Below are positions 6,031 through 12,271 of a stretch of DNA of 12,271 nucleotides, one piece after another; the first letter of the stretch is position 1, and every line of letters starts with the position of its first letter. Position numbers and translations under genes: made by a program. This DNA is from Micrococcaceae bacterium UBA4005. GTDB taxonomy: Bacteria; Actinomycetota; Actinomycetes; Actinomycetales; Micrococcaceae. The notes under the pieces are model-generated. The model did no database searches and was not told the DNA's origin. It worked only from the letters and a program-made list of their open reading frames with translations. Location of the stretch: the NCBI GenBank assembly GCA_002384315.1, contig DGBL01000076.1, forward strand, positions 1 to 12,271. The letters run 5' to 3'.

Positions 6031-7515
6031 ATGGAAAAGATTCCGCACTACATCAACGGATCCAAAATCGACGACGCCGAACGCTATGGCCCCGTCTTCA
6101 ACCCGGCTACTGGAGCGCAGGAGAAAGAGGTCGCTTTCGCCTCCCCCGAGCGCGTCAACGAAGCGGTTGCCGCAGCCCAGGCAGCGCTGCCCGGGTGGCG
6201 GTCGGCCAGCCTCGCCAAACGAGCCAATGTGTTCTTCAAGGTCCGCGAGCTGCTGACCGAACGTAAATCCGAGCTGGCGGCGATCCTGACAAGCGAGCAC
6301 GGCAAGGTCCTCTCGGATGCCGAAGGTGAAATTTCCCGTGGTTTGGAGAACATCGAGTTCGCCACTGGGCTTTCCCACATGCTCAAGGGGGAGCGCTCCG
6401 AGCAGGTCTCCACCGGCGTCGACGTCCATTCGATCCGCCAGCCCGTGGGTGTCGTCGCGTGCATCACGCCGTTCAATTTCCCGGCCATGGTGCCGTTGTG
6501 GATGATCGGCAGCGCGATTGCGTGCGGCAACACCGTGCTGCTCAAACCCAGCGAGAAGGATCCCTCCTCTGCGGTGTTCATCGCCGAGATTTTCTCCGAA
6601 GCGGGGCTCCCGGACGGTGTGCTCAACGTCGTGCAGGGTGACCGTGAGGCGGTGGAAACCATCCTGGACCACCCCGAGATCAAAGCTGTGAGCTTCGTTG
6701 GATCCACTCCGATCGCCCGGACCATCTACCAGCGCGCGGCTTCCCATGGCAAGCGCGTACAGGCCCTCGGCGGGGCGAAGAACCACATGGTCGTCCTTCC
6801 CGACGCCGACCTGGACATGGCAGCAGACGCCGCCGTCTCGGCTGCCTACGGATCAGCCGGAGAGCGGTGCATGGCGGTAAGCGTTTTGGTGGCGGTTGGC
6901 GAGATAGCGGATCCGCTCGTTGAGGCGATCCGCAGCCGGATGGCCGCGCTGAAGATCGGGGCCGGTACCGACCCGTCCTCGCAAATGGGCCCGCTCGTCA
7001 CCGCCGAGCACCGCGACCGCGTCGCTTCCTATGTTGCCGGCGCCGAGCAGGAAGGGGCCACAGTGGTGGTGGACGGGCGGGAGCAATCTTTCGATTCCGA
7101 TGGGTTCTTCCTGGGCGTGAGCCTGGTGGATCACGTCAAACCAGGCATGAAGGTTTACGACGACGAGATTTTCGGCCCGGTACTTTCGGTGGTGCGCGTA
7201 GAAACGTACAAGGACGCGGTGCAGCTCGTCAACGAGAACGAATACGGCAACGGGGTGGCAATTTTCACCCGTGACGGCGGTGTTGCCCGGCAGTTCGAGT
7301 TCGAAGTGGAAGCCGGGATGGTCGGGGTCAACGTCCCTATCCCTGTCCCCGTTGGCACGTTCTCTTTCGGAGGATGGAAAAATTCCCTCTTCGGGGATAC
7401 CCACATGTACGGCCCGGACAGCGTCCGCTTCTACACCCGCGGCAAGGTCGTCACCACGAGGTGGCCGGATCCTTCCACCTCGAAGATTGACCTCGGGTTT
7501 CCCCAGGTCGATTAG
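6031..7515 (+). CDS. mmsA: CoA-acylating methylmalonate-semialdehyde dehydrogenase
   Basis: 494 residues, an aldehyde dehydrogenase. TPFNFP (146-151) and NTVLLKPSEKDP (167-178) form the NAD-binding part; FVGSTPIAR (222-230) follows. ALGGAKNH (245-252) replaces the usual ELGGK of hydrolytic aldehyde dehydrogenases, so the general-base Glu is absent, as in the CoA-acylating MmsA/IolA family. GSAGERCMA (274-282) holds the catalytic Cys280. EIFGPV (379-384) is the conserved Glu/Phe cofactor motif. The reaction converts methylmalonate semialdehyde plus CoA and NAD+ to propionyl-CoA and CO2; malonate semialdehyde gives acetyl-CoA. The ATG at 6031 is preferred, with a weak GAAAGAG before it; a TTG at 6001 right after the mmsB stop would add ten poorly fitting residues. 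The 30-bp gap marks an operon with mmsB. Confidence 0.92.
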   Translation: MEKIPHYINGSKIDDAERYGPVFNPATGAQEKEVAFASPERVNEAVAAAQAALPGWRSASLAKRANVFFKVRELLTERKSELAAILTSEHGKVLSDAEGEISRGLENIEFATGLSHMLKGERSEQVSTGVDVHSIRQPVGVVACITPFNFPAMVPLWMIGSAIACGNTVLLKPSEKDPSSAVFIAEIFSEAGLPDGVLNVVQGDREAVETILDHPEIKAVSFVGSTPIARTIYQRAASHGKRVQALGGAKNHMVVLPDADLDMAADAAVSAAYGSAGERCMAVSVLVAVGEIADPLVEAIRSRMAALKIGAGTDPSSQMGPLVTAEHRDRVASYVAGAEQEGATVVVDGREQSFDSDGFFLGVSLVDHVKPGMKVYDDEIFGPVLSVVRVETYKDAVQLVNENEYGNGVAIFTRDGGVARQFEFEVEAGMVGVNVPIPVPVGTFSFGGWKNSLFGDTHMYGPDSVRFYTRGKVVTTRWPDPSTSKIDLGFPQVD

Positions 7516-7545
7516 AGGTTAGAGAGAGTCCTAATCCTGCTGTAC

Positions 7546-7589
7546 AGACGATGCTGGCCCACCCCGTATAGGGTGGGCCAGCATCGTCT
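7546..7589 (+). terminator. Terminator after mmsA, perfect 19-bp stem
   Basis: Arms at 7546-7564 and 7571-7589 pair perfectly over 19 bp around the 6-base spacer CGTATA. It starts 31 bases after the mmsA stop codon. No U-tract follows; it could also stop readthrough from the leftward gene ending at 7677. Confidence 0.8.
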
Positions 7590-7606
7590 TAGCAATCGTC
7601 TTAGCA
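7583..7606 (+). repeat. 12-bp exact tandem duplication
   Basis: ATCGTCTTAGCA occurs twice without a gap (7583-7594 and 7595-7606). The first copy includes the end of the 19-bp terminator arm, so the duplication probably arose by slippage at the hairpin base. Confidence 0.7.
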
Positions 7607-7635
7607 CTGGGCTTCTTGCCGCCGGGCTGGCTGTC

Positions 7636-7663
7636 ACCGCGCGGGGGGGCCTCTCCGCGCGGT
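7636..7663 (-). terminator. Hairpin downstream of the MscS-like gene
   Basis: ACCGCGCGG (7636-7644) pairs perfectly with CCGCGCGGT (7655-7663) over 9 bp around a 10-base loop. It lies 13 bases beyond the stop codon of the leftward gene at 7677-8447 and likely ends that transcript, independently of the mmsA terminator. Confidence 0.55.
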
Positions 7664-7676
7664 CCTTCAGGGCCGG

Positions 7677-8447
7677 TCAGTACCGGGCAGTTCCGTCCTC
7701 CGGGAGGTCGGTGCTCGTGGTGGCAGCGTCGGCGCGCCGGGTCTCCCGGCGCAGTTGCTCTGTTGCTGCCGGGGCGGCCTCGGCGTGGGCCTTCACCTTC
7801 GGTGCCTCTTCCTCAGCTTTATTGAGGTAGCCCTCCCAGCGGCGCGACATGGGCCCGATCAAGCCGCCGCCGACGCCGACCACGATGACTCCGACGATCG
7901 CAGCGAGAACGGCGATCAGGATCGGCGTCGTTACGGTGGTGGCGATCTCCACTTGGTTGAGCGCGGCAATGATTCCGATCCCGAGGATGAAGATGCTGGC
8001 AATGTTGGCAAGAAGGTTCCCATAGGAAAGCCCGCCGAGGGAGCTCTGAATCAGTGACTTCACCGCGGCGGCGATCGCTGCGCTGATGATGACGATGATG
8101 ATCGCCACAATGATCTTGGGCAGGAAGGCGATGATTCCGGCCAGAAGGTCACTGACCGGGTTGGGCCCAAAAACGCCGAAGGCGAACTGCAGGACGAACA
8201 GGACGAGTGCGTAGTAAACGATCTTCGCAATGATGTCGCTGGCGTCAAGCGATGACTTGTCGAGGGCCCGCTTGACTCCGCCGCGCTCGACCAACCGGTC
8301 GAAGCCGACTTTCTGCAGCAGCCGATCCAGGCCTTTCGATATGGCCTTGGCTATCAGCAGGCCGACAACGAGGATGACGAGGAACAGGAGCAGCCGCGGA
8401 ATAAAGTCCACCACGGTTACCAGTCCGGATTGTAGCGTGTCTTCCAT
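7677..8447 (-). CDS. MscS-related membrane protein with TM-helix repeats only
   Basis: 256 residues with five membrane segments at about 12-36, 74-94, 100-128, 146-166 and 168-195. The repeated pattern of a Gly/Ile/Val helix followed by KAISKGLDRLLQKVGFDRL (34-52) matches the conserved transmembrane-helix repeat (Pfam TM_helix, CmpX-like) found in mechanosensitive-channel relatives. The cytoplasmic beta domain of MscS is absent. The C-terminal 55 residues are hydrophilic, Ala/Glu/Thr-rich and probably disordered. Such proteins are often annotated as mechanosensitive ion channel family; gating activity is unproven without the beta domain. GAGGAG lies seven bases before the ATG at 8447. It is a single-gene unit with its own promoter and terminator. 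Confidence 0.8.
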   Translation of the reverse strand: MEDTLQSGLVTVVDFIPRLLLFLVILVVGLLIAKAISKGLDRLLQKVGFDRLVERGGVKRALDKSSLDASDIIAKIVYYALVLFVLQFAFGVFGPNPVSDLLAGIIAFLPKIIVAIIIVIISAAIAAAVKSLIQSSLGGLSYGNLLANIASIFILGIGIIAALNQVEIATTVTTPILIAVLAAIVGVIVVGVGGGLIGPMSRRWEGYLNKAEEEAPKVKAHAEAAPAATEQLRRETRRADAATTSTDLPEDGTARY

Positions 8448-8491
8448 GATTTTCTCCTCAGGGATGATCGGGAAATCGCTTTCAGCTCACC

Positions 8492-8520
8492 ACTCTAGAC
8501 ACGCCAGCATGAAATAACAA
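8492..8520 (-). promoter_or_regulatory. Candidate promoter for the MscS-like gene
   Basis: On the minus strand TTGTTA (8520-8515) and TAGAGT (8497-8492) are separated by exactly 17 bp; each matches 4 of 6 consensus bases. The predicted start is about 38 bases before the ATG. The 10-base palindrome AAGCATGCTT (8519-8528) overlaps the -35 and could bind a regulator. The rest of the 8448-8587 gap shows no terminator for the ROK gene that I trust. Confidence 0.45.
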
Positions 8521-8587
8521 GCATGCTTACTGTACACAAGGCGTAATGGTGTCCTACCCGCGCCTGGCGGACCGAGCGGATGGCCTG

Positions 8588-9739
8588 TTATCGCGAAGTT
8601 AGGGGTAGCGATCCCAAGATCGAGCGCTGGATGGCGACGGCTGCGGCGCCGCGTGCCCACTGGGTGAAGTCTGCAGGTTCGCGGAACAGCCGGATGGGTG
8701 TCGCTTCGGGGTCGCGGTTAAAGTGCATGGCGCGTTCCATACTCTCCGCGCCGGCGTCGGCCAGGTCGACCCCTTCGCCCGAGAGGATAATGAGGTCGAC
8801 CATGGTGAGGTTGGCTATCGCTGCAAGCAGCGTGCCCAAGCCAGCCCCGGCTGCGGAGACGATCGCTGTGGCAGCCGGATCGGAGCGGCGGGAAAGCTCG
8901 AGAATGTCGCCATATTCCACGTCCTTGCCCATGTTCGTCTGTGCCTGGGCGGTGATGGAAGCAATGGTGAGCCGAGTGGAAGCGCACCCACGATCGCACT
9001 GGGCGCAGCGCGGAGCCGCGGAGTCGAGCGGGTAGTGCCCTATGAGTCCAAGCCCGGCGTCGGGCGGGGCAATCACGTTTCCGTTGATCACCAGACCGTA
9101 GCCGACACCTGCGCCGACGGTCAGGACAGCGAAATTCGGTTCGTCCCGTCCTGCGCCGAACCACTGTTCGGCCACAGTGAGGGCCACGACGTCGTTCTCC
9201 AGAACGACCGGAAGTCCAGTCCCGGACTGGACCAACCTGGCGAGCGGCACGTCCCTCCACTGCAGGAACGGGGCGCGCAGAACCCGCCCGTCAGGGCTGG
9301 TCGTCCCTCCGATGCTGATGCCGATTCCGCTAAAGCTGCCGAGGTCTCCTACCGCTGCGGCCACCTGGGTGAGGGCGCTCACTACAGCCTCGACCTCAAG
9401 GCTCCTCAGGGGCATCTCGGCCGATGCGAGGACTTCGCAGCGAAGATTGGTGGCCACAGCGGCGGCAGAGTGTGCTGTGAGTTTAATGCCGATGAAGTGA
9501 TGGGCGTCAGGGTTCGATTCCAGCGGTTTCGTCGGTCGGCCGACTGTGCCCGCAGTCGAGTCCTCGGTTTCCCGCAACAGGCCAGAGTCGAGTAACGGTT
9601 TGCTCAAGCGCGTCAGGCTGGCCGCGGAGAGGCCGAGGCGGTCTGCCAGTTCGCCGCGGGAGATGGGGCCGTTAATCAGTACTTCGCGGGCTAGGCGCCG
9701 GGTGGGATTCCTGCGGGTGGCGGGATGGTCGGATGTCAT
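8588..9739 (-). CDS. ROK-family transcriptional regulator
   Basis: 383 residues. The N-terminal winged helix-turn-helix spans about 13-72 (GPISRGELADRLGLSAASLT, 24-43), then comes a sugar-kinase-like fold. The phosphate-binding motif, DxGGT in active ROK kinases, reads GIKLTAH (84-90), so ATP use is unlikely and this is a regulator, not a kinase. The sugar-contact motif END (181-183) is intact, as is GVGYGLVINGNV (211-222). His235 with Cys245, Cys248 and Cys252 is a zinc site, but the cysteine spacing differs by one from the usual CxCGxxGC. The ATG at 9739 has GAGGA six bases upstream; a GTG-type extension to 9781 is Pro-rich and unsupported. It is divergent from the GH13 alpha-glucosidase and probably represses it until a sugar binds. 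Confidence 0.88.
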   Translation of the reverse strand: MTSDHPATRRNPTRRLAREVLINGPISRGELADRLGLSAASLTRLSKPLLDSGLLRETEDSTAGTVGRPTKPLESNPDAHHFIGIKLTAHSAAAVATNLRCEVLASAEMPLRSLEVEAVVSALTQVAAAVGDLGSFSGIGISIGGTTSPDGRVLRAPFLQWRDVPLARLVQSGTGLPVVLENDVVALTVAEQWFGAGRDEPNFAVLTVGAGVGYGLVINGNVIAPPDAGLGLIGHYPLDSAAPRCAQCDRGCASTRLTIASITAQAQTNMGKDVEYGDILELSRRSDPAATAIVSAAGAGLGTLLAAIANLTMVDLIILSGEGVDLADAGAESMERAMHFNRDPEATPIRLFREPADFTQWARGAAAVAIQRSILGSLPLTSR

Positions 9740-9849
9740 GACTTCCTCAGGCGGGCCGGGTGGACCCACGGCTGGAACCACAGGTGAATTCCAACCCTAA
9801 CAGCCCGCCGAATCGCCGCGAGGGCGGGTGGGGACTCCCTGTCCGGCCA

Positions 9850-9877
9850 TTGACGCGACGATTAGTTTTGATATAAA
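9850..9877 (+). promoter_or_regulatory. Strong sigma-70-type promoter for the alpha-glucosidase
   Basis: TTGACG (9850-9855, 5 of 6) and TATAAA (9872-9877, 5 of 6) are separated by 16 bp. The -10 lies in an AT island (9861-9884) whose sequence is partly symmetrical: TTTT (9866-9869), GATAT, then AAAAA, and ATATA/TATAT at 9871-9884. ROK regulators of the NagC/Mlc type bind AT-rich dyads, so the operator may overlap the -10. That link is an inference. The remaining 9740-9849 part of the gap is GC-rich with no other clear signal. Confidence 0.65.
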
Positions 9878-9955
9878 AATATATGGATGCCCGCGCCTGT
9901 TGCTGCCAACCGCATCCGCCGTTGTTTCCTCATCGAGCAGGACCCCTTCACCCGG

Positions 9956-9960
9956 AAAGG
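9956..9960 (+). promoter_or_regulatory. Ribosome binding site that selects the GTG start of the alpha-glucosidase
   Basis: GGAAAGG ends at 9960, six bases before an in-frame GTG at 9967. No comparable SD precedes the in-frame ATGs at 9883, 9982 or 10012, so this element decides the start. Confidence 0.55.
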
Positions 9961-9966
9961 CATCCC

Positions 9967-11652
9967 GTGCCCCGAACCGAAATGCACCGCACCGTCTCCC
10001 GGAACGACTTCATGGCAGATCCCGCCTGGTGGCGGCAGGCCGCTGTCTATCAGATATACCCCCGCAGTTTCGCGGATTCGAACGCGGACGGTGTGGGGGA
10101 CTTGCGCGGTATTACCTCCCGGATCCCGTATCTTGCGGCCCTCGGGATCGACGCCGTATGGCTGAGCCCATTTTATCCGTCCGCGCTCGCCGATGGCGGT
10201 TATGACGTCGATAACTATCGCGATGTCGACCCGAAACTGGGAACCTTGGAGGATTTCGACCAGATGATCGCGGCGCTCCATGCCCACGGCATCAAACTCA
10301 TCGCTGACATCGTGCCCAACCACACCTCCAACCGGCACGAGTGGTTCCTGGAGGCCTTGGCCTCCGCCCCCGGCTCGGCCGCGAGGGACCGGTATATCTT
10401 TCGCGATGGCAGCGGCGTGAACGGCGAGATTCCGCCATCGGACTGGGAGTCCGTCTTCGGGGGAAGTGCCTGGGACCGCGTTCCTGATGGCCAGTGGTAC
10501 CTACACCTGTTCGCCTCTGAACAGCCCGACCTGAACTGGGACAACCGGGAAGTGCGTGAGGATTTTCTGAAGACCCTGCGATTCTGGTCCGACCGCGGAG
10601 TGGACGGTTTCCGTGTCGACGTGGCGCACGCCCTGACCAAAGACATGGCACAGCCGCTGCCCGCACGCGCCGAGCTTGGCGCCGAAGATGAAAACCTCGG
10701 CGGCGCGCACCCCTACTGGGACCGTGACGAGGTCCACGAAATCTATACCGAGTGGCGGGCAGTGTTCAACGAATACACACCGCCACGCACGGCTGTGGCC
10801 GAGGCCTGGGTGCACGCCGAGCGCCGGGCCCGGTACGCCAGCCCGGAGGGTCTCGGCCAAGCCTTCAACTTCGATCTGCTGCAGGCGGATTGGAATCCTG
10901 ACCAATTCCGCTCCATCATCACCACCAACCTCGCCCAGGCCCAGGAGTCCGGTGCGTCGTCGACCTGGGTGTTCTCCAACCACGACGTCGTCAGGCACGC
11001 CACCAGGTATGGCCTCCCGCCCGGAGATGGCGCGGGCGGGAAAGGCCAGGACGGGCGCGAATGGCTGCTCAGCGGGGGTGTTGACCCGGAGCTGAATGTG
11101 GTGCTGGGAATGCGCCGCGCCCGTGCGGCCTCGCTGCTCATGTTCGCGCTGCCGGGTTCGGCCTACCTGTATCAAGGGGAGGAGTTGGGGCTCGGTGAGG
11201 TCGCTGTGATTCCCGCGGCCCGGCGCCAGGACCCCACATTCGTACGGACCGGCGGTGCCGAGATTGGACGCGATGGCTGCCGGGTGCCGCTGCCCTGGAC
11301 CGCGGACGGTCCATCATTTGGTTTTGGCTCAAACGGCGCACACCTGCCGCAGCCGGCATGGTTCGGCGGCTACGCTGTCGACACCCAGTCGGGGAATGAG
11401 CAATCGACGCTTAGCTTCTATCGCACAGCGCTGGCGTTGCGGCGTCAGTGGCAAACCGGCGAAGAACTCAGCTGGGTGGACGAAACCGCCGACACTATCC
11501 TGCATTTCACCCGCCCCGGAGGTTGGCATTGCATGACGAACTTCGGGGCGGAAGCCGTCAATCCTCCGCAGGGTCCCGTGCTAGTGAGCAGTGCGCCGCT
11601 GGACGACGGCATGCTGCCACCGGATACGACCGTCTGGGTCAGCGCAGGCTAA
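9967..11652 (+). CDS. GH13 alpha-glucosidase
   Basis: 561 residues from a GTG. VYQIYPRSFADSNADGVGDL (27-46) is the classic opening of oligo-1,6-glucosidase/alpha-glucosidase enzymes. The four GH13 regions are present: DIVPNH (114-119), GFRVDVAH (214-221) with nucleophile Asp218, AVAEAW (276-281) with acid/base Glu279, and FSNHD (336-340) with Asp340. There is no signal peptide, so it acts in the cytosol on imported oligosaccharides. Val219 right after the nucleophile matches yeast isomaltase (Val) rather than maltase (Thr), which suggests activity on alpha-1,6 or several linkages. An ATG at 9883 coincides with the predicted transcription start and would add a Cys/Pro-rich 28-residue tail; an ATG at 10012 would start just before the domain. 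It is divergent from the ROK gene and overlaps the ABC-F gene by 14 bp, tail to tail. Confidence 0.92.
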   Translation: MPRTEMHRTVSRNDFMADPAWWRQAAVYQIYPRSFADSNADGVGDLRGITSRIPYLAALGIDAVWLSPFYPSALADGGYDVDNYRDVDPKLGTLEDFDQMIAALHAHGIKLIADIVPNHTSNRHEWFLEALASAPGSAARDRYIFRDGSGVNGEIPPSDWESVFGGSAWDRVPDGQWYLHLFASEQPDLNWDNREVREDFLKTLRFWSDRGVDGFRVDVAHALTKDMAQPLPARAELGAEDENLGGAHPYWDRDEVHEIYTEWRAVFNEYTPPRTAVAEAWVHAERRARYASPEGLGQAFNFDLLQADWNPDQFRSIITTNLAQAQESGASSTWVFSNHDVVRHATRYGLPPGDGAGGKGQDGREWLLSGGVDPELNVVLGMRRARAASLLMFALPGSAYLYQGEELGLGEVAVIPAARRQDPTFVRTGGAEIGRDGCRVPLPWTADGPSFGFGSNGAHLPQPAWFGGYAVDTQSGNEQSTLSFYRTALALRRQWQTGEELSWVDETADTILHFTRPGGWHCMTNFGAEAVNPPQGPVLVSSAPLDDGMLPPDTTVWVSAG

Positions 11653-12271
11653 GCCCCGGGCCCTGGAGCTGGGTGAGCGCTCCGGCGTCGAGGTTCCACC
11701 GGGCGTCGAGCCGGACGTTCTCCAGCAGCCTGCGGTCGTGGGTCACTAGCAGCAGCGCCCCCGTGTAGGCTTCCAGTGCCTCTTCGAGCTGCTCGATGGC
11801 AGGCAGGTCGAGGTGGTTGGTCGGCTCGTCGAGGACCAGCAAATTCACCCCGCGAGCCTGGAGTAGTGCCAGCCCGGTCCGCGTGCGTTCACCGGGGGAG
11901 AGGTCCCTGACGAGGGCCGCTACCTGGTCCGCCTTCAGCCCGAATTTGGCCAGCAGCGTTCGGGCTTCGGCCTGCGTCAACTGCGGGACGGCGAGCTCAA
12001 AAGCGGTGGAGAGCACCTCGTCCTCGGGCAGTTGGCCCCGGGCCTGGTCGATCTCACCCACCGCCACGTTCGTTCCCAGGGAGGCGCGACCGTCGTCGGG
12101 CTGTTGATGGCCCAGCAGCAGGCGCAGCAGGGTGGATTTTCCTGCCCCGTTCGGGCCGGTGATTCCAATTCGTTCGCCAGCGTTGACTTGGACGGACACC
12201 GGTCCCAGCGTGAAATTTCCCTGCCGGGCCACGGCATGGGAAAGCGTCGCCACGACGGTGCTGGAGCGCGG
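11639..12271 (-). CDS. ABC-F ATPase, C-terminal part, cut by window edge
   Basis: 210 residues are visible and the frame is open to the edge; a GTG at 12253 is internal because coding continues upstream without a stop. One complete ABC domain is seen: Walker A GPNGAGKST (39-47), signature LSPGE (124-128), Walker B NLLVLDEPTNHLD (143-155) and H-loop LLVTHD (174-179). DEPTNHLD and the absence of membrane segments mark the ABC-F family of ribosome-associated ATPases, which carry two ABC domains joined by a linker. This is then the second domain, with the first and the linker outside the window. The protein ends 15 residues after the last strand, so there is no C-terminal coiled coil as in Uup. 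Housekeeping translation factor versus antibiotic-protection protein cannot be decided from this part. Confidence 0.85.
   Translation of the reverse strand, partial: PRSSTVVATLSHAVARQGNFTLGPVSVQVNAGERIGITGPNGAGKSTLLRLLLGHQQPDDGRASLGTNVAVGEIDQARGQLPEDEVLSTAFELAVPQLTQAEARTLLAKFGLKADQVAALVRDLSPGERTRTGLALLQARGVNLLVLDEPTNHLDLPAIEQLEEALEAYTGALLLVTHDRRLLENVRLDARWNLDAGALTQLQGPGLSLR

Noticed and set aside
5380..6786. Open antisense frame of 468 codons over mmsB and mmsA
   Set aside because: It spans two well-identified genes and their junction, and its product shows no domain or sensible composition. Long antisense frames are expected in GC-rich coding DNA.
8723..9595. Open frame of 290 codons on the plus strand within the ROK gene
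   Set aside because: It has no motif and no start signal; the minus-strand ROK protein has full domain architecture.
9804..9828. Weak inverted repeat CCCGCC/GGCGGG in the ROK/alpha-glucosidase gap
   Set aside because: Only 6 bp of pure G/C with a 13-base spacer; expected by chance in this composition.
1..12271. CRISPR array, tRNA, rRNA, insertion sequence or attachment site
   Set aside because: I looked for regularly spaced repeats, cloverleaf-like sequences, transposase motifs and flanking repeats and saw none; the only tandem repeats are the two short ones reported.

Overview
The window is GC-rich, with mostly G/C third codon positions, clear AAGGAG-type ribosome binding sites, GC-rich terminator hairpins without U-tracts and mainly ATG/GTG starts. 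Its gene content (DUF4383 and DUF1232 membrane proteins, an MHS-type transporter, a ROK regulator next to a GH13 alpha-glucosidase, an ABC-F ATPase) points to a high-GC actinobacterium. An Arthrobacter-like member of the Micrococcaceae is my best guess. This is inferred from protein character, not from a database match. The genes look like ordinary chromosome. I see no insertion sequence, integrase, CRISPR array, tRNA or rRNA. No stretch of 300 bases or more lacks a gene; the longest gap is about 230 bases.

Left part (1-2400). The left edge cuts the start of a leftward gene whose 35 visible residues match the N-terminal ACT domain of formyltetrahydrofolate deformylase (PurU). Next come a small four-helix membrane protein (leftward), a 100-residue helical protein of unknown function (rightward), a 16-bp tandem repeat, and a perfect 21-bp-stem hairpin shared by two convergent genes. 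A DUF4383 membrane protein (leftward) then diverges from a rightward pair: a thioredoxin-fold protein with a single N-terminal cysteine, and a DUF1232 (YkvA-like) membrane protein.

Central part (2400-7600). This is a catabolic module: an MHS-family major facilitator transporter, a convergent LysR-type regulator, and, divergent from that regulator, mmsB (3-hydroxyisobutyrate dehydrogenase) followed 30 bp later by mmsA (CoA-acylating methylmalonate-semialdehyde dehydrogenase). Together these could import a beta-hydroxy acid, oxidise it to the semialdehyde and convert that to propionyl-CoA or acetyl-CoA. The upstream valine-degradation enzymes are absent here. Clusters of GTGCA half-sites occur both before the transporter and before mmsB, which hints that the LysR protein controls both.

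Right part (7600-12271). An MscS-related membrane protein with only the transmembrane repeats is followed by a ROK-family repressor (leftward). The ROK gene is divergent from a GH13 alpha-glucosidase that has a good sigma-70-type promoter; the active-site Val after the nucleophile Asp suggests alpha-1,6 or mixed specificity. The alpha-glucosidase gene overlaps by 14 bp, tail to tail, a leftward ABC-F ATPase gene that runs off the right edge.

I found no clearly new biological system. The most worthwhile items are the stand-alone mmsBA/transporter/LysR module with its candidate operators, the convergent-gene terminators, the ROK/GH13 pair, and the unrecognised small proteins.
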